Below, piece by piece: positions 23,851-32,732 of a DNA stretch of 32,732 nucleotides. The translations under genes were made by a program, and so were the position numbers. Under the pieces are notes generated by a model. That model was not told where the DNA came from, ran no database searches, and saw nothing but the letters and a program-made list of their open reading frames with translations. Position 1 is the first letter of the stretch. Each line of letters opens with the position of its first letter. Source of the DNA: Gemmatimonadaceae bacterium (GTDB lineage: Bacteria; Latescibacterota; UBA2968; UBA8231); the NCBI GenBank assembly GCA_002726335.1, contig PBSR01000198.1, positions 1 to 32,732 of the forward strand, in the 5' to 3' direction.

Positions 23851-26013
23851 ATGCGACGCGGGATCCCCCGAGCTTACTCCAGTTTTCTGGCAACCCGCAG
23901 AGACACCGTGCTCAGATCAGGCGCCGAAGGGCTGTCGCTGCAGGCGTTCTGGATCGGGGGCTTCCTGTCCTTTTTCCTGGCCATCGGTGCCCCGTACGGC
24001 AATATGATCATCCGGGGGTCCTACATGGCCCTCGACTTTTCCACGCCCGGCGCGATCTTTCTCTTCCTGCTTCTCATCGGCGTCCTCAACGCCCTGCTCA
24101 AGATCATCGCCCGCGGAGGAGCCACGGCTGCCGCCTGTGTCGCTGTGGCCGCAACCGGTGCCTGGTTAGCGGTCTACCTTCCCGCCGGTGCTGACATCGA
24201 TCCCACGTCTCCCGGGTTGCTGCTGGCATCCTTTCTCGTCATCACGACGTGGATCAACATGCCCCTGGCGCTGCGGGGCCGGTCTCTGGCTCTGAACCGC
24301 TCTGAACTCATCCTCGTCTATGCCATGCTCCTCATCGTCTCGGCAGTATGTACGATGGGACTGAGCGAGCAGATCCTGCCGATCATCACGGCCATCTTTT
24401 ATTTCGCTTCGCCTGAGAACAAGTGGCAGGAGAAGCTTGTGCCCCATCTGCCCGAGCGCGCCATGGTCGACGACGGCACGGGGAGCCAGTTGTTCTATGA
24501 GGGGCTTGCCCATACGACAGATCGCATCCCCTATGAGACGTGGGTTGAACCACTGTTCTGGTGGGGGATCCTTCTGCTCGCGCTCTATGTCTCGATGGTC
24601 TCGGTAGCCGTCATCGTTCGTCGTCAGTGGATGGAGCGCGAGCGACTCGCCTATCCCATCGCCCAGGTGGGCCTGTCGATGATCCGCTCCGAGGAACCCG
24701 ACCGCATCGTCAACGGGTTTTTCCGGCAACCCGGTATGTGGTTTGGTGCAGCTCTGCCGTTGATTGCGGGCAGCCTGCTCGGCCTGCACCGGTACTGGCC
24801 GGCGGTGCCGGTGCTGCCCTTGCGATGGGCGGTGCCATTCTTCGGCCGCCAGTCTCTGACCCTCGTGCTCAGCTTCACCATGTTGGGGTTTTCGTATTTC
24901 ATAAATGCCAACATCGCCTCGGGCATCTGGGTGTTCCATCTGCTGTCCCGCCTCGAGAAGGAGGCCCTCGTTCTGGCGGGTCTCAAATCGACACAGAAAC
25001 TCAGCTTCGGGGTAGCCGATTATCCCTTCCTGGGCTATCAGGGAGTCGGGGCCCTGCTGGTGATGGTCGTGGTGGGAGTGTGGGTGGGACGTGGCCACTA
25101 TCGGGACGTGTTCGCCAAGGCTTTCGGATGGGCCCCCGAAGTCTCTGATGCGGACGAGATTATGCCATACCGCGGCGCCGTGGCCGGTCTGATCGGCGGT
25201 GTCACGGTCATGTCCGTCTGGCTGTGGTTCATGGGAACGCCATTCTGGGTCTCGGGAGTCTTCGTTCTGCTGGCCATGCTCATCTTTCTCGGCATTACGC
25301 GGGTCGTCGCCGAAGCCGGTCTGGCGGCTGTGCGCTCGCCCATGATCGCCAGCGATCTCGTCATCCACGCTGTCGGGGCGTCCCTCGTCGGTTCCTCAGG
25401 TGTCGTCAACCTGTCGCTGGCGCACGTCTGGGCTGCCGACATCCGCGTCTTCGTCATGGCCACTGCCACGAACGCTCTGAAGATGATCGAGGAGATGGAG
25501 CCGGCGAATCGGCGCATCGTGTTCTGGGCCATGATCCTGGCCCTGTTCCTCGGCGCCACGGGCTCCTTCTGGATGATCTTCCACATGTCCTACCAACACG
25601 GCGGGATCAACCTGAACAGCTGGTTCTTCGAGGGCCTGCCCGCGGATACGTATAGTCAGGCGCTGCGCAATCTCGAGGTCGAAGGCACGAACTGGCCGGG
25701 GTTGGGATTCCTCGGCGGCGGCGCTGCCGCCATGTTGGTGATGATGTGGCTCCGACAGCGGCTGCCCTGGTGGCCGTTGCACCCTCTCGGTTTCCCGATC
25801 AGCGCCAACTACATGATGAACTTCGTCTGGTTCAACGTGTTCCTCGCCTGGCTCGTCAAGCGGATGATCCTGCGCTACGGCGGTGCCTCGACGTACCGCC
25901 ACAGCCAGAAGTTCTTTCTCGGGCTGATCGCCGGCCAGGCTTTCTGCAACGGGATCTGGCTCGTCATCGATTATTTCACCGGGAAGGTCGGCAACAGGAT
26001 CTTCGACGTATGA
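23851..26013 (+). CDS. OPT-like membrane protein of the DUF6784/DUF6785 type
   Basis: 720 residues from ATG 23851; the frame is open back to 23665 but that part is antisense to the aminopeptidase. About 14 hydrophobic segments span most of the length. The cytosolic loop VRRQWMERERLAYPIAQVGLSMI (about 253-275) and the late region LHPLGFPISANYMMNFVW, then FNVFLAWLVKRMILRYGG, match the DUF6785/DUF6784 membrane family distantly related to oligopeptide transporters. The function of this family is unproven; peptide or metal-chelate uptake is the usual suggestion. Its stop overlaps the ATG of the FtsX-fusion gene (ATGA), so the two are likely made together. A periplasmic loop of about 60 residues lies near 575-635. 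Confidence 0.85.
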   Translation: MRRGIPRAYSSFLATRRDTVLRSGAEGLSLQAFWIGGFLSFFLAIGAPYGNMIIRGSYMALDFSTPGAIFLFLLLIGVLNALLKIIARGGATAAACVAVAATGAWLAVYLPAGADIDPTSPGLLLASFLVITTWINMPLALRGRSLALNRSELILVYAMLLIVSAVCTMGLSEQILPIITAIFYFASPENKWQEKLVPHLPERAMVDDGTGSQLFYEGLAHTTDRIPYETWVEPLFWWGILLLALYVSMVSVAVIVRRQWMERERLAYPIAQVGLSMIRSEEPDRIVNGFFRQPGMWFGAALPLIAGSLLGLHRYWPAVPVLPLRWAVPFFGRQSLTLVLSFTMLGFSYFINANIASGIWVFHLLSRLEKEALVLAGLKSTQKLSFGVADYPFLGYQGVGALLVMVVVGVWVGRGHYRDVFAKAFGWAPEVSDADEIMPYRGAVAGLIGGVTVMSVWLWFMGTPFWVSGVFVLLAMLIFLGITRVVAEAGLAAVRSPMIASDLVIHAVGASLVGSSGVVNLSLAHVWAADIRVFVMATATNALKMIEEMEPANRRIVFWAMILALFLGATGSFWMIFHMSYQHGGINLNSWFFEGLPADTYSQALRNLEVEGTNWPGLGFLGGGAAAMLVMMWLRQRLPWWPLHPLGFPISANYMMNFVWFNVFLAWLVKRMILRYGGASTYRHSQKFFLGLIAGQAFCNGIWLVIDYFTGKVGNRIFDV

Positions 26014-29000
26014 GGCAACCGTGGAAGAATCCGGCCGCCTGTCTGATCATCAGCCTGGCCGCGGTGCCTCTGGCCGCCAACGGGCCCGATCTGCTGGCCG
26101 TCGCCGATGGTGACGAACGCCTGCGGCAGACCATCGAGTACCTGGCCTCCTTTGACTCGAGGATGACGGGGCAACCGGGCAATGCGCAGGCGGCGGACTG
26201 GCTCGAAGCACAGCTGCAGGCCCTGGGTCTCGGCACGGTGCGCCGGGAGGCCTTCCCAGTCACGATTCCGTCTGAAGTCGGGACTGGCAGTCTCTTCGTG
26301 GAGGAATGGGGCGAATCTGCCCGCCTCTTCGGTCTCTGGCCGAATGGGGCCCGGACGACGACAGTGTCTCCCGAGGGTGTCAGGGCCCCCTTGGTCTGGG
26401 GTGGAAGCGGCGAGTACGAGGAGCTCGACGGGCGTGCCGTGAACGGACGCATCATTCTCATGGAATTCAACTCCTGGGACCACTGGATCCGTCTGGCCGG
26501 TCTCGGAGCCAGGGCGATCGTCTTCGTCGAGCCGGAGGGGACATCCTACCGGCAAACCCTCGACAAGTACCTCTACGCCCCTGTAGATGTGCCACGGTTC
26601 TGGATCGGGGCACAGGACGGCGACCGACTGCGACGACGGCTCGTAGCCGGTGACGAGATCGACGTGCTGTTGCACTCCCGCATGGACTGGGTCGAAAGAC
26701 CGGCGTGGAACATCTGGGTCGAGATTCCGGCGACGACGGCGGACTCGACACTAGCGGCGCAGCGTATCGTCGTGGAAGCCTACTACGACGGCATCTCCAT
26801 TGCCCCCTCCCTGGCTCCGGCCGCCGAACTGGCCGCCAGCGCCGCCGCTCTGCTGGAGCTCGCCCGCTATCTGTACGAGCACCCACCCGAACGCAATATC
26901 ATCCTGCTGTTTGCCGGCGCCCACTTTCAGGCGATGGGCGGCGCCGTCGATTTCCTCGACCGTCATGCGCGCCGGTCGAAGTTCTACGCCCCACGCATGA
27001 CCGAGCCACTGACACCAGACCTGTTCATCAGCCTCGATCTGTCGACGAAGACGGATCAGGTGGGTATCTGGAACAACACCTTCAGCTTCAATCTGAAACG
27101 GTTCTTCGTTCCCTTCGGCAGGCGCTACACCGCCTACGCCGAACAGGTTGCCAGCGAGTTGGGGCGCGATCCGGCTCGGGCGATGGTCAACGGCATCAGC
27201 CCGATCCGTGGTATGGACTGGTCCACCTTCGTGCCCGATGGGGTCACCGTCGACGCCGGCATGGCCATGGACGCAGGCCAGGTGGCGCTCTCCTTCGTCA
27301 CCATACACGATGCGCGTTTCCCGGTGAACACACCCCTGGACACGCCCGAACACGTGAACGTGACCAACCTGCACAGACAGTCGCTGTTCCTCAACGGCAT
27401 TCTCGCCCGGTCCTTTGCCGACACGGCGCTGTTTCTGGGACTCGAGGACTTCGGGCCGGTCCTCAAGGATGAGATGCGTACCCACAGGGTGAAGGTTCGG
27501 GCCTTCCCGCGCCGCAGTCAGGTGCCGGACCGTGCGGTGGGAGACGCTCTCGTACTGGTCGGTGGTGGCACCCACAAGGGCGTGCACTGGACGAAGTATC
27601 ATCTCACCGATGACGAGGGGCAGGCCCGCATCCCCGGGCTTTCGCTCGGTGCAGTGACCTTGGGCGCCTATTCCCTGGATCGGGTGTCGGGTGATATCGT
27701 CTACGCCCCGGATCTCAGCGAGCGGGCGAGGAAATTCCACGGCAAACCCACACCTTCCGGACGACTGGCCTGGGCCATCCGCTGGAATCAGAACACGCGC
27801 ACGGTCGTCGTCTTTCCTGCCGTTTCCCGGACGCTCTACGGACTGACCGACCCCAACCGGTTGATGGGCATGGGGAAACTGAAACTGATCGACGCAGCGG
27901 GGCTCGCGCCGCGCCAGTACGGCTACCATTTCGGCGGCAGCATGAGCAGTGATCTCTGCGTGCTGTTCGCACCACGGGAGGGCGGTCGGCAGGACAAAGC
28001 CCTGAAGATGCTCTTCGGCTCGCTGCTGCTGATCAACAGTCCGGGAGGGAGCAACGAAGAAGAGGCGAAAGGAGTGGGCTACGATCTTCAGCACGAGAGT
28101 GTGCTGCCCACCGAACTGCACGCCCTGCGTGACCTCTGGCGGCTGAACGGTGCCCGCATGGAGACGATGCGACGGCATGCCATTGAGAATCAGCGCCTCA
28201 GCCGTCTACATGAGGCTGGGCGGCAGCATCTGGACGCCGCCCAGGCTGCCCATGATTCGTTGCACTGGAAGGACTACATCGCACAGGTCCGCGCCGGTCT
28301 GGGTGTGACGATGCTCGCCTATCCCGAGGTCGTGGGTACGCTGAACGATGTGATTCGCGGCATCGTCTTCTTCCTCGCCCTCGTCATCCCTACGGCGTTC
28401 TTCGGTGAGCGTCTCCTGTTTGCCTCACCGGACGTCCGCTGGCAGATCGCCGGCTTCGGCGGCTTGTTGCTGGTGGTCTGGCTGCTGATCTCCCAGGTGC
28501 ACCCGGCCTTCGACATCGCCCACCCTCTCATGATCCTGCTCGCCTTCGCCATCATGGCCATGGCCCTCTTCGTCCTGGCCATGGTGTCGAGCCGTTTCAA
28601 CCGCTTCCTGAGGGAGTACCAGGCGGAGCAGGCAAAGGTGCACCAGACCGATATCAGCCGCGTGAGCGCCGCCTACACCGCCTTCATTCTCGGTATCTCG
28701 AACATGCGACGTCGACGCCTGCGCACCGGCCTGACGTTGCTGACGCTGACACTGCTGACCTTCACGGTTCTCTCCTTCACTTCGTTTCGACCCGATGTAC
28801 GCTTCCTCGTGTTTTCCCTCGATCACACAGGGAGCTACGAGGGGGTGCTGATCCGTGATCGCGGCTGGAACTTCCTGTCTCCGTCGACGCTGGAATACGC
28901 CCGGTCGCACTTTGGCGACCAGGGCGTTGTGGTGCCGCGCAACTGGTACATCGCCTACGACGATGAGGAGAAGAAGTTCACCGACGTACGGCACGATAGC

Positions 29001-30479
29001 TTGAGTGCTCGCGCCACCGGCCTGCTGGGGTTGACCTCGCGGGAGCCCCGGGTGACAGATGTGGCCTCCACCCTCGTGTCCGGACGCTGGTTCCAAAGTG
29101 ATGATGAACAGTCCTGCCTGCTGCCTGACGAGATGGCCGCAACCCTCGGCATCGGCGCCGCCGACGTCGGCAGGGCAAGCGTACAGATCTTCGGCAAGCG
29201 GTTCACCGTGGCCGGGGTCTTCGACACCGAGGCCTTCGAGGAAGTCCACGATCTCGATGACGAGCCGTTGACGCCGGCCGACTTCCAGATGTCGAGCAAT
29301 GTCGCCCTCGGCCCCGACGCCGGACCACAGATGACAGTCGAGGAGGAGGATGTCTACGAGGTGCGGCCTTTCGTACATCTGGCGGCAGGCAATGTTCTCA
29401 TTCTACCGTACGGAACGCTACAGGAGGCCTTCGGCGAGTTGCGATCCGTGGCGGTCCGCTTCGACGAGGGGGTTCCGGCAAAGGCTCTCATCGAGGATTT
29501 CCTGCTGCGGATCTCCGGGACGTTGTTCGCCGGCCTCCACGACCCGGACTCGGGAGAGATCTCGGTCTCATCCTTCACCTCCCTCGGTATCACCTCCGTG
29601 GAGGGTATGGCGGCATTGCTGGTGCCGATGCTGATCGCTTCGCTCATCGTCCTCAATGCGATGATGGGGGCAGTGTACGAACGTTTTCGTGAGATCGGGA
29701 TCTATTCCTCGGTCGGACTGGCGCCGATGCATATCGCCCTGCTGTTCATCGCCGAGGCCTGTGTCTATGCCGTCATCGGCGTCACCATGGGCTACATGCT
29801 GGGGCAGGGCCTGGGGCGTGTCCTCGTCCACTTCGGCTGGCTGGGAGGCATGAACCTCAACTACTCTTCGCTGGCGGCCATTCTCTCGGCCCTGATGGTC
29901 ATGGGCGTCGTGCTCGTGTCGACCATCTACCCGGCGCGGCTGGCTTCCCGGTCCGCCGTGCCCGATACCGTGCGTCGCTGGCGCCCGCCGCCTCCGGACG
30001 GGGATCGCTGGGAGTTCGCCTTCCCCTTCATGGTCTCCGAGCAGGAGGTCGAGGGGCTCTGCGGTTTTCTGGCGAGTTTCTTTCAAGCCTATGGGGAAGA
30101 GTCCATCGGTGACTTCTATTCAGACAAAGTGCGGGTCGTCAGGGAGACCGACGAAGCCTCGGGGAAGATCCAGTATGGTGTGCAACTGCTGCTGTGGCTG
30201 GCTCCGTTCGACATGGGGGTCAGCCAGTTCGTGCAGATTGAGTGCGCCCCGAGCGAGGTGACACGGGGTGCCTACGGCGTGGAGGTCTTCATCCAGCGGC
30301 TGAGCGGGCAGGACACCTACTGGCAGCGGGTGAACGGGCGCTTCGTCAATCAGCTGCGTAAGGAGTTTCTCATCTGGCACACGCTCGATCAGGAGTCGAA
30401 AGCGTTTCACAGCCAGGTGGCCCGTGATCTGATCGACGTCGGCGACGGCATCTTCGCCTCGGGAGGGATCGATGGCTGA
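26010..30479 (+). CDS. Fusion of M28-peptidase-like domain with FtsX/MacB-type permease
   Basis: 1489 residues from ATG 26010. Order: signal anchor 1-25; M28-like extracytoplasmic domain about 25-470; beta-sandwich-like part about 490-570; linker to about 770; three or four membrane segments about 780-865; a permease-type segment near 905 after an RRRRLRTG basic stretch; periplasmic MacB-like domain about 930-1195; three FtsX-type segments about 1199-1320; cytoplasmic tail about 1325-1489. The M28 zinc site is eroded: the usual HxD position is Y258-Y-D260, the EE position is H305-F306, while D343 and H433 remain. It is therefore probably a binding rather than a cutting domain. The permease half normally pairs with an ABC ATPase, not present here. 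The start overlaps the OPT-like gene and the end overlaps the next by eight bases. Confidence 0.82.
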   Translation: MRQPWKNPAACLIISLAAVPLAANGPDLLAVADGDERLRQTIEYLASFDSRMTGQPGNAQAADWLEAQLQALGLGTVRREAFPVTIPSEVGTGSLFVEEWGESARLFGLWPNGARTTTVSPEGVRAPLVWGGSGEYEELDGRAVNGRIILMEFNSWDHWIRLAGLGARAIVFVEPEGTSYRQTLDKYLYAPVDVPRFWIGAQDGDRLRRRLVAGDEIDVLLHSRMDWVERPAWNIWVEIPATTADSTLAAQRIVVEAYYDGISIAPSLAPAAELAASAAALLELARYLYEHPPERNIILLFAGAHFQAMGGAVDFLDRHARRSKFYAPRMTEPLTPDLFISLDLSTKTDQVGIWNNTFSFNLKRFFVPFGRRYTAYAEQVASELGRDPARAMVNGISPIRGMDWSTFVPDGVTVDAGMAMDAGQVALSFVTIHDARFPVNTPLDTPEHVNVTNLHRQSLFLNGILARSFADTALFLGLEDFGPVLKDEMRTHRVKVRAFPRRSQVPDRAVGDALVLVGGGTHKGVHWTKYHLTDDEGQARIPGLSLGAVTLGAYSLDRVSGDIVYAPDLSERARKFHGKPTPSGRLAWAIRWNQNTRTVVVFPAVSRTLYGLTDPNRLMGMGKLKLIDAAGLAPRQYGYHFGGSMSSDLCVLFAPREGGRQDKALKMLFGSLLLINSPGGSNEEEAKGVGYDLQHESVLPTELHALRDLWRLNGARMETMRRHAIENQRLSRLHEAGRQHLDAAQAAHDSLHWKDYIAQVRAGLGVTMLAYPEVVGTLNDVIRGIVFFLALVIPTAFFGERLLFASPDVRWQIAGFGGLLLVVWLLISQVHPAFDIAHPLMILLAFAIMAMALFVLAMVSSRFNRFLREYQAEQAKVHQTDISRVSAAYTAFILGISNMRRRRLRTGLTLLTLTLLTFTVLSFTSFRPDVRFLVFSLDHTGSYEGVLIRDRGWNFLSPSTLEYARSHFGDQGVVVPRNWYIAYDDEEKKFTDVRHDSLSARATGLLGLTSREPRVTDVASTLVSGRWFQSDDEQSCLLPDEMAATLGIGAADVGRASVQIFGKRFTVAGVFDTEAFEEVHDLDDEPLTPADFQMSSNVALGPDAGPQMTVEEEDVYEVRPFVHLAAGNVLILPYGTLQEAFGELRSVAVRFDEGVPAKALIEDFLLRISGTLFAGLHDPDSGEISVSSFTSLGITSVEGMAALLVPMLIASLIVLNAMMGAVYERFREIGIYSSVGLAPMHIALLFIAEACVYAVIGVTMGYMLGQGLGRVLVHFGWLGGMNLNYSSLAAILSALMVMGVVLVSTIYPARLASRSAVPDTVRRWRPPPPDGDRWEFAFPFMVSEQEVEGLCGFLASFFQAYGEESIGDFYSDKVRVVRETDEASGKIQYGVQLLLWLAPFDMGVSQFVQIECAPSEVTRGAYGVEVFIQRLSGQDTYWQRVNGRFVNQLRKEFLIWHTLDQESKAFHSQVARDLIDVGDGIFASGGIDG

Positions 30480-32732
30480 GCCCGACAGCGGCTGGTTCGC
30501 CTGGCGCCGCCGACTGCGGCGTCAGCAGTACGAGGAGGTCGAGGAATACCGGGCACTGCTCGAGCCACCGCAGCGTTTCGAGGACGGATTCACCCTGCGT
30601 ACCGTGATCGGTGTGCTCTTCATCTCGCTGATCATGACCCCGGGGGAAATGTACCTGGGCCTGGTCACCGGGGGATCCATCGGCGCTGCCGCCCAGTGGG
30701 TGACCGTCATACTCTTCCTCGAGGTGGCCAAGCGCTCCTTCACCTCTCTACGTCGTCAGGAGATCTACCTTCTCGTCTACGTCGCCTCGGCACTGGTGGC
30801 ACGGGAAGAGGGGGCCTTCCTCGACCTGCTGTTCCGTCAGTACTTCGTGCGCTCGGCGGAAGCGGCGCAGTTCGGTGTGGCTCGTCTGCTGCCCTGGTGG
30901 TGGGTACCGGCTCCCGATTCGCCCGCCCTGGCGGCGCGCACTTTCCTGCACCGGGACTGGCTGTGGCCCATGGTCCTGCTCGTGTCAGGTACCATCGTCG
31001 GCCGCATCACCTGGTTCACCAGCGGCTACCTGCTCTTCCGGCTGACGTCCGACCGCGAACGGCTGCCTTTTCCGACGGCACCCATGTCCGCCCTGTCGGC
31101 CATGGCCCTGGCCGAGGAGAGCGGCGAGGAAGAGGAGACCTGGAAGTGGCCGGTCTTCTCTGTGGGCGCCATCATCGGCGCCGTCTTCGGACTCATCTAC
31201 GTCGGCATCCCTACCTTCACCGAGATCATCGGCGGTACAAAGATCACCCTCATCCCCATCCCGTTCTGGGACCTGACACCGTACTTCGGCAACCTGCTGC
31301 CGGCGACTCCACTGGGGATCACGCTCAACATCGGGATCATCTTTGGTGGACTGCTGATGCCGTTCTGGGGGGTTGTGGGGTCCTTTGCCGGGGTCATGGC
31401 GCATACCTTCGCCAGTCCTTTCCTCTACGATGCCGGTCTGCTGCCCAGCTGGTCTTCGGGGATGGACACGATTCGTACACAGATCGTTACCGGCATCGAT
31501 TTCTGGCGAGCCTTCTCGATCGGGATCACCCTGGCGGTGACCGTGATCAGCTTCTACCAGCTGTTGTCGACGGCACGTCAGCGGCGGCTGCAGATGCGCA
31601 GCGAGACCCTTGGCGACCAGAGCCGGTATCCGGACACCTGTCAGCACGAGGGCTGCAACGCCCCCTCCGAGGTGCGCGGCTACTGCCTCAGGCATCTGGG
31701 CCGTGGCGACTTCAATCTGTGGGTGTGTGTCATCCTGTTTGCTGTCGCCGCCGTCTACCCGATCGTGCTGGCCAAGACACTGTTCCCGACGCTGGTGACC
31801 ACGGGGCTGCTGGTCCTCTTCTTCGGCATCGCCTTCATCTACGCGCCCATCATGTCCTTCGTGTCGGCCCGTCTCGACGGCCTTATCGGCCGCGAGGTAC
31901 AGATTCCATACATCAACGAAGCCATCATTTTCCTCACCGGGTACCGTGGCGTCGACATCTGGTTCGTGCCATTTCCGACACGTAACTACGGCGGGCATGC
32001 CGAGGGCTTTCGGGTCGTAGAGCTCACCGGTATGCGCTTTACGAGTCTGCTGAAGGCTGAGCTGTTCATGCTGCCCATCGTCTTCGTCGTCAGCCTGATG
32101 TACTGGAGCTTCCTGTGGCGCCTCGGGCCGATCCCCTCGGAGAGCTACCCGTACGCCCAGTTGATGTGGCCCCTGCAGGCCTTCGACAAGGCGTTGTTCT
32201 TTTCGAGTACGATGTACAGCCGTATGTGGCGGGAGGGGGAGGATCTCGAGGGGGAGCGTCTGCGTGAGGGAGAGGCGGTGTGGAGTCCGTCCAATCTGCA
32301 GGACCGTCAGTGGTGGTACTGGCGGGTGAAGACGACGGTGGACGTCGACATCCCGGATCCGAACAAGAGGCAGTACGGCAGCTGGTCTCAGGTGGGGTAC
32401 TTCTATACCAACTTCGGCGACGGGGACCCGCCGGGACAGATCCCCCAGACAGTGCTGGACGAGCTGCAGCTTCCCCGTGCTTCGGGGGCACGGAGAGATA
32501 GTCTGCGAGGTCCGCCTGCGGAGAATGAACGGCTGGTCGAACTGCGCTGGCCGGCACCCGGGGAGGCCGTGGATACGGCGAACCCGAACTTCCACGCCGT
32601 GGTGGCGCAGCCGGGGGCCGACTCCCTCGATTTCTACTTCGAGGTCGACAGGTTGATCACCTTCGACGGCGAATTCCTGCAGAGGTCCGCCGACAGGCCT
32701 CTGCTGTTCGAGACGTTATGGCGCGACCTGAC
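30472..32732 (+). CDS. Second OPT-like membrane protein, with zinc-finger-like insert, right end missing
   Basis: An open frame of 753 codons from ATG 30472 (overlapping the fusion gene by ATGGCTGA) to the right edge. The N-terminal ~40 residues are basic and cytosolic. Hydrophobic segments start near residue 45 and continue to about 565. The stretch DRERLPFPTAPMSALSAMA (about 193-212) parallels the ERERLAYPIAQ loop of the first OPT-like protein, so the two are distant paralogues. Between membrane segments, at residues 390-408, is C390-x4-C395-x9-C405-x2-H408 (CQHEGCN and GYCLRH), a zinc-finger-like knuckle unknown to me in this family. After residue 565 comes a soluble region of at least 185 residues rich in Trp, Asp and Arg. 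Function unknown; probably part of the same membrane system. Confidence 0.8.
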   Translation, partial: MAEPDSGWFAWRRRLRRQQYEEVEEYRALLEPPQRFEDGFTLRTVIGVLFISLIMTPGEMYLGLVTGGSIGAAAQWVTVILFLEVAKRSFTSLRRQEIYLLVYVASALVAREEGAFLDLLFRQYFVRSAEAAQFGVARLLPWWWVPAPDSPALAARTFLHRDWLWPMVLLVSGTIVGRITWFTSGYLLFRLTSDRERLPFPTAPMSALSAMALAEESGEEEETWKWPVFSVGAIIGAVFGLIYVGIPTFTEIIGGTKITLIPIPFWDLTPYFGNLLPATPLGITLNIGIIFGGLLMPFWGVVGSFAGVMAHTFASPFLYDAGLLPSWSSGMDTIRTQIVTGIDFWRAFSIGITLAVTVISFYQLLSTARQRRLQMRSETLGDQSRYPDTCQHEGCNAPSEVRGYCLRHLGRGDFNLWVCVILFAVAAVYPIVLAKTLFPTLVTTGLLVLFFGIAFIYAPIMSFVSARLDGLIGREVQIPYINEAIIFLTGYRGVDIWFVPFPTRNYGGHAEGFRVVELTGMRFTSLLKAELFMLPIVFVVSLMYWSFLWRLGPIPSESYPYAQLMWPLQAFDKALFFSSTMYSRMWREGEDLEGERLREGEAVWSPSNLQDRQWWYWRVKTTVDVDIPDPNKRQYGSWSQVGYFYTNFGDGDPPGQIPQTVLDELQLPRASGARRDSLRGPPAENERLVELRWPAPGEAVDTANPNFHAVVAQPGADSLDFYFEVDRLITFDGEFLQRSADRPLLFETLWRDL

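Noticed and set aside
26010..30479. Two separate genes wrongly joined
   Set aside because: The frame is continuous for 1489 codons, with no internal start preceded by a ribosome-binding site at the junction near residue 770.
30985..32595. 536-residue minus-strand frame and a 429-residue plus-strand frame at 30696-31985
   Set aside because: Both overlap the second OPT-like gene, whose frame is open to the edge and shows membrane segments; these are Arg/His-rich shadows.

Overview
The window is GC-rich (roughly two-thirds G+C by eye), densely coded bacterial DNA with 4-base start/stop overlaps (ATGA, GTGA, TGATG) in nearly every gene run. A family-9 (LPS heptosyltransferase-like) glycosyltransferase, an FtsH protease, a Spy/CpxP-like exported protein and ECF sigma control suggest a double-membrane bacterium. 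The mix of sugar-phosphate isomerase, LarA-like protein, SDR, aldo/keto reductase, DUF6784/6785-type OPT-like membrane proteins and a phytanoyl-dioxygenase-like fragment is what I would expect in an uncultured heterotroph of the Latescibacterota/Poribacteria/Planctomycete sort. That placement is inference; there is no rRNA in the window to anchor it. I saw no tRNA, rRNA, CRISPR, insertion sequence or integrase.

Layout. (1) 1-2123, minus: a long gene running off the left edge, probably a glycosidase-like TIM-barrel protein. (2) 2281-6242, plus: HI0933-type flavoprotein, MocA-like nucleotidyltransferase, XdhC-like maturation protein and a nitrilase-superfamily amidase; the last three overlap and look like molybdenum hydroxylase maturation plus amide hydrolysis. 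(3) 6321-8751, plus: ECF sigma factor, zinc-finger anti-sigma factor, Spy-like exported protein and a small methyltransferase. (4) 8765-10170, minus: histone-deacetylase-like deacetylase and a NUDIX hydrolase. (5) 10375-14822, plus: ParA/MinD-like ATPase, GT9 glycosyltransferase, 64-residue one-pass membrane protein, an E2 acyltransferase without E1/E3 nearby, and a SAM methyltransferase. (6) 14823-15259: leader region with a gene fragment, two overlapping hairpins and a promoter, in front of ftsH (15260-17155). (7) RidA-like protein (minus) divergent from an MFS exporter (plus). (8) 19017-21773, plus: isomerase, LarA-like protein and SDR behind a good promoter, probably one sugar-acid catabolic operon; two perfect triloop hairpins separate it from a convergent aldo/keto reductase and M42-like aminopeptidase pair. 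(9) 23851 to the right edge, plus: three overlapping genes for very large membrane proteins.

The most unusual part is region 9. An OPT-like transporter is followed by a 1489-residue protein that joins a peptidase-M28-like extracytoplasmic domain, with most metal ligands replaced, to an FtsX/MacB-type ABC permease and an extra cytoplasmic tail. A second, different OPT-like protein follows, carrying a C-x4-C-x9-C-x2-H zinc-finger-like insert between membrane segments. The ATPase partner is not in the window. I read this as a candidate undescribed peptide- or lipoprotein-handling envelope system; the function is not established by the sequence.
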